Below, piece after piece: positions 5,331 to 6,846 of a stretch of DNA of 6,846 bases. The notes beneath the pieces were generated by a model that was given only the letters and a program-made list of their open reading frames with translations, ran no database searches and was not told the DNA's origin. The position numbers were made by a program, and so were the translations under genes. This stretch comes from an uncultured Verrucomicrobiota bacterium (GTDB lineage: Bacteria; Verrucomicrobiota; Verrucomicrobiia; Opitutales; LL51), in assembly GCA_947174645.1 (NCBI GenBank), contig CAMWJR010000046.1, positions 1 through 6,846 on the forward strand, given 5' to 3'. Each line of letters starts with the position of its first letter. The stretch's first letter is position 1.

Positions 5331-6842
5331 TTAAAAAATTTTCCGATCCAGTGAACGATAATGGATGGCCTCTAGAAGATGCTCTTCGCGGATCGTTTCG
5401 GCAGCCTCAAGATCGGCAATCGTACGTGCAACTTTTAGAATACGGTCATGCGCACGCGCAGAAAGACCCAGACGTTCAATCGCCGAAGTAAGAAGCTGAT
5501 CACCCGCGTGATCAAGTTCACAAAATTGCTGAAGGGCCGCGGCATTGAGTTTAGCATTCGTTGACATCGTAGCAGGGTTACGGGTACATTGGCGTTCTCG
5601 AGCGCGCACAATACGTTCCCGGATGGTTACAGAAAGTTCTCCCGAGTTCTTGTCGTGAAATTCCCCTGTCGAAATCGGCCGAACTTCGGTGTGAATATCG
5701 ATACGGTCGAGTAGCGGTCCACTGATTCGCGAACGGTAACGCTGAATCTGGTGTGGCGAACAGATGCATTCACGTTTAGGATCACCTAAAAAACCACACG
5801 GACAGGGATTCATCGCCGCGATAAGCATTAAGGAACAGGGGAATTCGACCTTTGCCATGTTACGGGAAATTGACACAAACCCGTCTTCTAGAGGTTGACG
5901 CAAGACTTCTAAAGTGGCACGTTGGAATTCTGGAAGTTCATCCAAAAATAAGACACCATTATGGGCCAGTGAAACTTCTCCGGGCGTGGGATATTTTCCT
6001 CCCCCTAAAAGACCAATATCGCTGATTGTGTGATGCGGTGCGCGAAATGGTCGTTTGATATCTTTCGGTGAATGAACATGCCCACAGGTCGAATAAACGG
6101 CGAGAATTTCTAAAAATTCTTCTACTGTTGGCGGCGGCATGATCGTTGGAATACGGCGCGCGATCATCGATTTTCCCGATCCTGGCGTTCCAACCATTAA
6201 GAGATTATGTCCTCCCGCGACAGCCACTTCGACGGCTCGTTTTAGAGCCTGTTGTCCTTTCACTTCGGAGAAATCCACATCAAACGACACCGACTTCGGA
6301 ATCCAGTGGGTTTTCACCTGAGGTAGTCCTTCCTCACGCGATAAAAATCGAACAACCTCTAGAAGATTATGGGCACCATAAATCTCTAAATCGCTTACAA
6401 AGACTGCGGTTTCTGCAGAGGCAAGGGGTAAAATGAGCTTTTTATGATATTTCCGTGCCTGCATTGCAAGAGCAATACTCCCTTGAATCGGTAAAATCTC
6501 GCCCGACAGGCTGAGCTCACCCGCAATAATGTAGTCTTCTAAGTGATGTAAAAGCGCCTGCCCTGTACTTCTCAAAACGCCAAGCGCAATAGGTAGGTCG
6601 TAAAGCGCCCCCTCTTTCCGCAGATTCCCTGGGGATAAATTGACAACTGTTCGCGTTTTCGGCATCGAAAATCCGCTACTTTGGAGCGCCGAATGGACCC
6701 GTTCTTGGGACTCTCTAACCGCCGCATCCGGCAAACCAACTGTCAAAAATTTGGGATCTCCTGGGAGATTGGTATTGACCTCAACGACAATCGGAATGCT
6801 TTCAATTCCCATTAATGCTCCCGAATGAACCCGCGATAACAT
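5331..6842 (-). CDS. comM: ComM/YifB-family Mg-chelatase-like AAA+ ATPase
   Basis: Family of AAA+ ATPases whose Vibrio and Acinetobacter members (ComM) are helicases that promote branch migration during natural transformation. The 503-residue product is full length. The N-terminal ChlI-like domain (1-170) carries VGLPDAAVRESQERV and the NLSPGNLRKEGALYDLPIA motif. The Mg-chelatase AAA core has Walker A GTPGSGKS (218-225) and Walker B VLFLDE (297-302). It also has the AMNPCPCG segment with C347, C349, C359 and C361, a likely metal-binding insert missing from E. coli YifB, and the sensor-like GPLLDRID. The C-terminal helical domain (about 430-503) includes GLSARAHDRILKVARTIADLE and YRSLDR. The ATG at 6842 gives the N-terminus expected for the family, but only four bases precede it, so upstream control is not visible. 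It converges on the GspF-like gene with one base between stops. A role in transformation here is inferred from the family. Confidence 0.95.
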   Translation of the reverse strand: MLSRVHSGALMGIESIPIVVEVNTNLPGDPKFLTVGLPDAAVRESQERVHSALQSSGFSMPKTRTVVNLSPGNLRKEGALYDLPIALGVLRSTGQALLHHLEDYIIAGELSLSGEILPIQGSIALAMQARKYHKKLILPLASAETAVFVSDLEIYGAHNLLEVVRFLSREEGLPQVKTHWIPKSVSFDVDFSEVKGQQALKRAVEVAVAGGHNLLMVGTPGSGKSMIARRIPTIMPPPTVEEFLEILAVYSTCGHVHSPKDIKRPFRAPHHTISDIGLLGGGKYPTPGEVSLAHNGVLFLDELPEFQRATLEVLRQPLEDGFVSISRNMAKVEFPCSLMLIAAMNPCPCGFLGDPKRECICSPHQIQRYRSRISGPLLDRIDIHTEVRPISTGEFHDKNSGELSVTIRERIVRARERQCTRNPATMSTNAKLNAAALQQFCELDHAGDQLLTSAIERLGLSARAHDRILKVARTIADLEAAETIREEHLLEAIHYRSLDRKIF

Positions 6843-6846
6843 GGCT

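Noticed and set aside
1..6846. CRISPR arrays, insertion sequences, attachment sites or prophage genes.
   Set aside because: No repeated units, transposase, integrase or phage-like genes were seen; the tRNA gene has no integrase beside it within the window.

Overview
This window looks like chromosomal core DNA from a bacterium of moderate GC content. All reading frames are dense and intact, and there are no signs of mobile elements, CRISPR repeats or prophage. The RNase P RNA is a class A (ancestral) type, the tRNA carries an encoded CCA, and the Mg-chelatase-like AAA protein has the four-cysteine insert seen in many non-enteric bacteria. These features rule out a typical Bacillus-type genome but do not fix a phylum. 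A Gram-negative lineage of the Verrucomicrobiota sort would fit, but that is a weak guess.

Left part (1-1252): a tRNA-Asp(GUC) gene and, upstream of it on the same minus strand, fmt (methionyl-tRNA formyltransferase). The 50-base gap holds a plausible promoter for the tRNA. A 123-base divergent spacer with an A/T-rich inverted repeat separates fmt from the next unit.

Middle part (1253-2813): a plus-strand pair made of a compact membrane histidine kinase with no sensor domain and an overlapping single-domain response regulator. The regulator gene runs tail-to-tail into rnpB, the RNase P RNA gene on the minus strand. Its last codons are the antisense of the conserved 3' end and P1 stem of the RNA. 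This overlap is the most unusual structural feature of the window.

Right part (2814-6846): a spacer leads into a two-gene plus-strand operon. The first gene is a CNNM/CorB-type (DUF21 plus CBS pair) membrane protein. It overlaps by ATGA a GspF/PilC-family inner-membrane platform protein with a long charged N-terminal extension. Converging on it, with a single base between the stop codons, is comM/yifB, a complete AAA+ ATPase gene whose start lies four bases from the window edge.

Most functions are housekeeping: translation initiation, tRNA processing and ion handling. The GspF-like and ComM proteins may both relate to pili and DNA uptake, but only proximity suggests this. I found no clear case for a wholly new system. 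The points worth a second look are the regulator/rnpB overlap, the stripped-down two-component pair, and the orphan GspF gene coupled to a CNNM gene.
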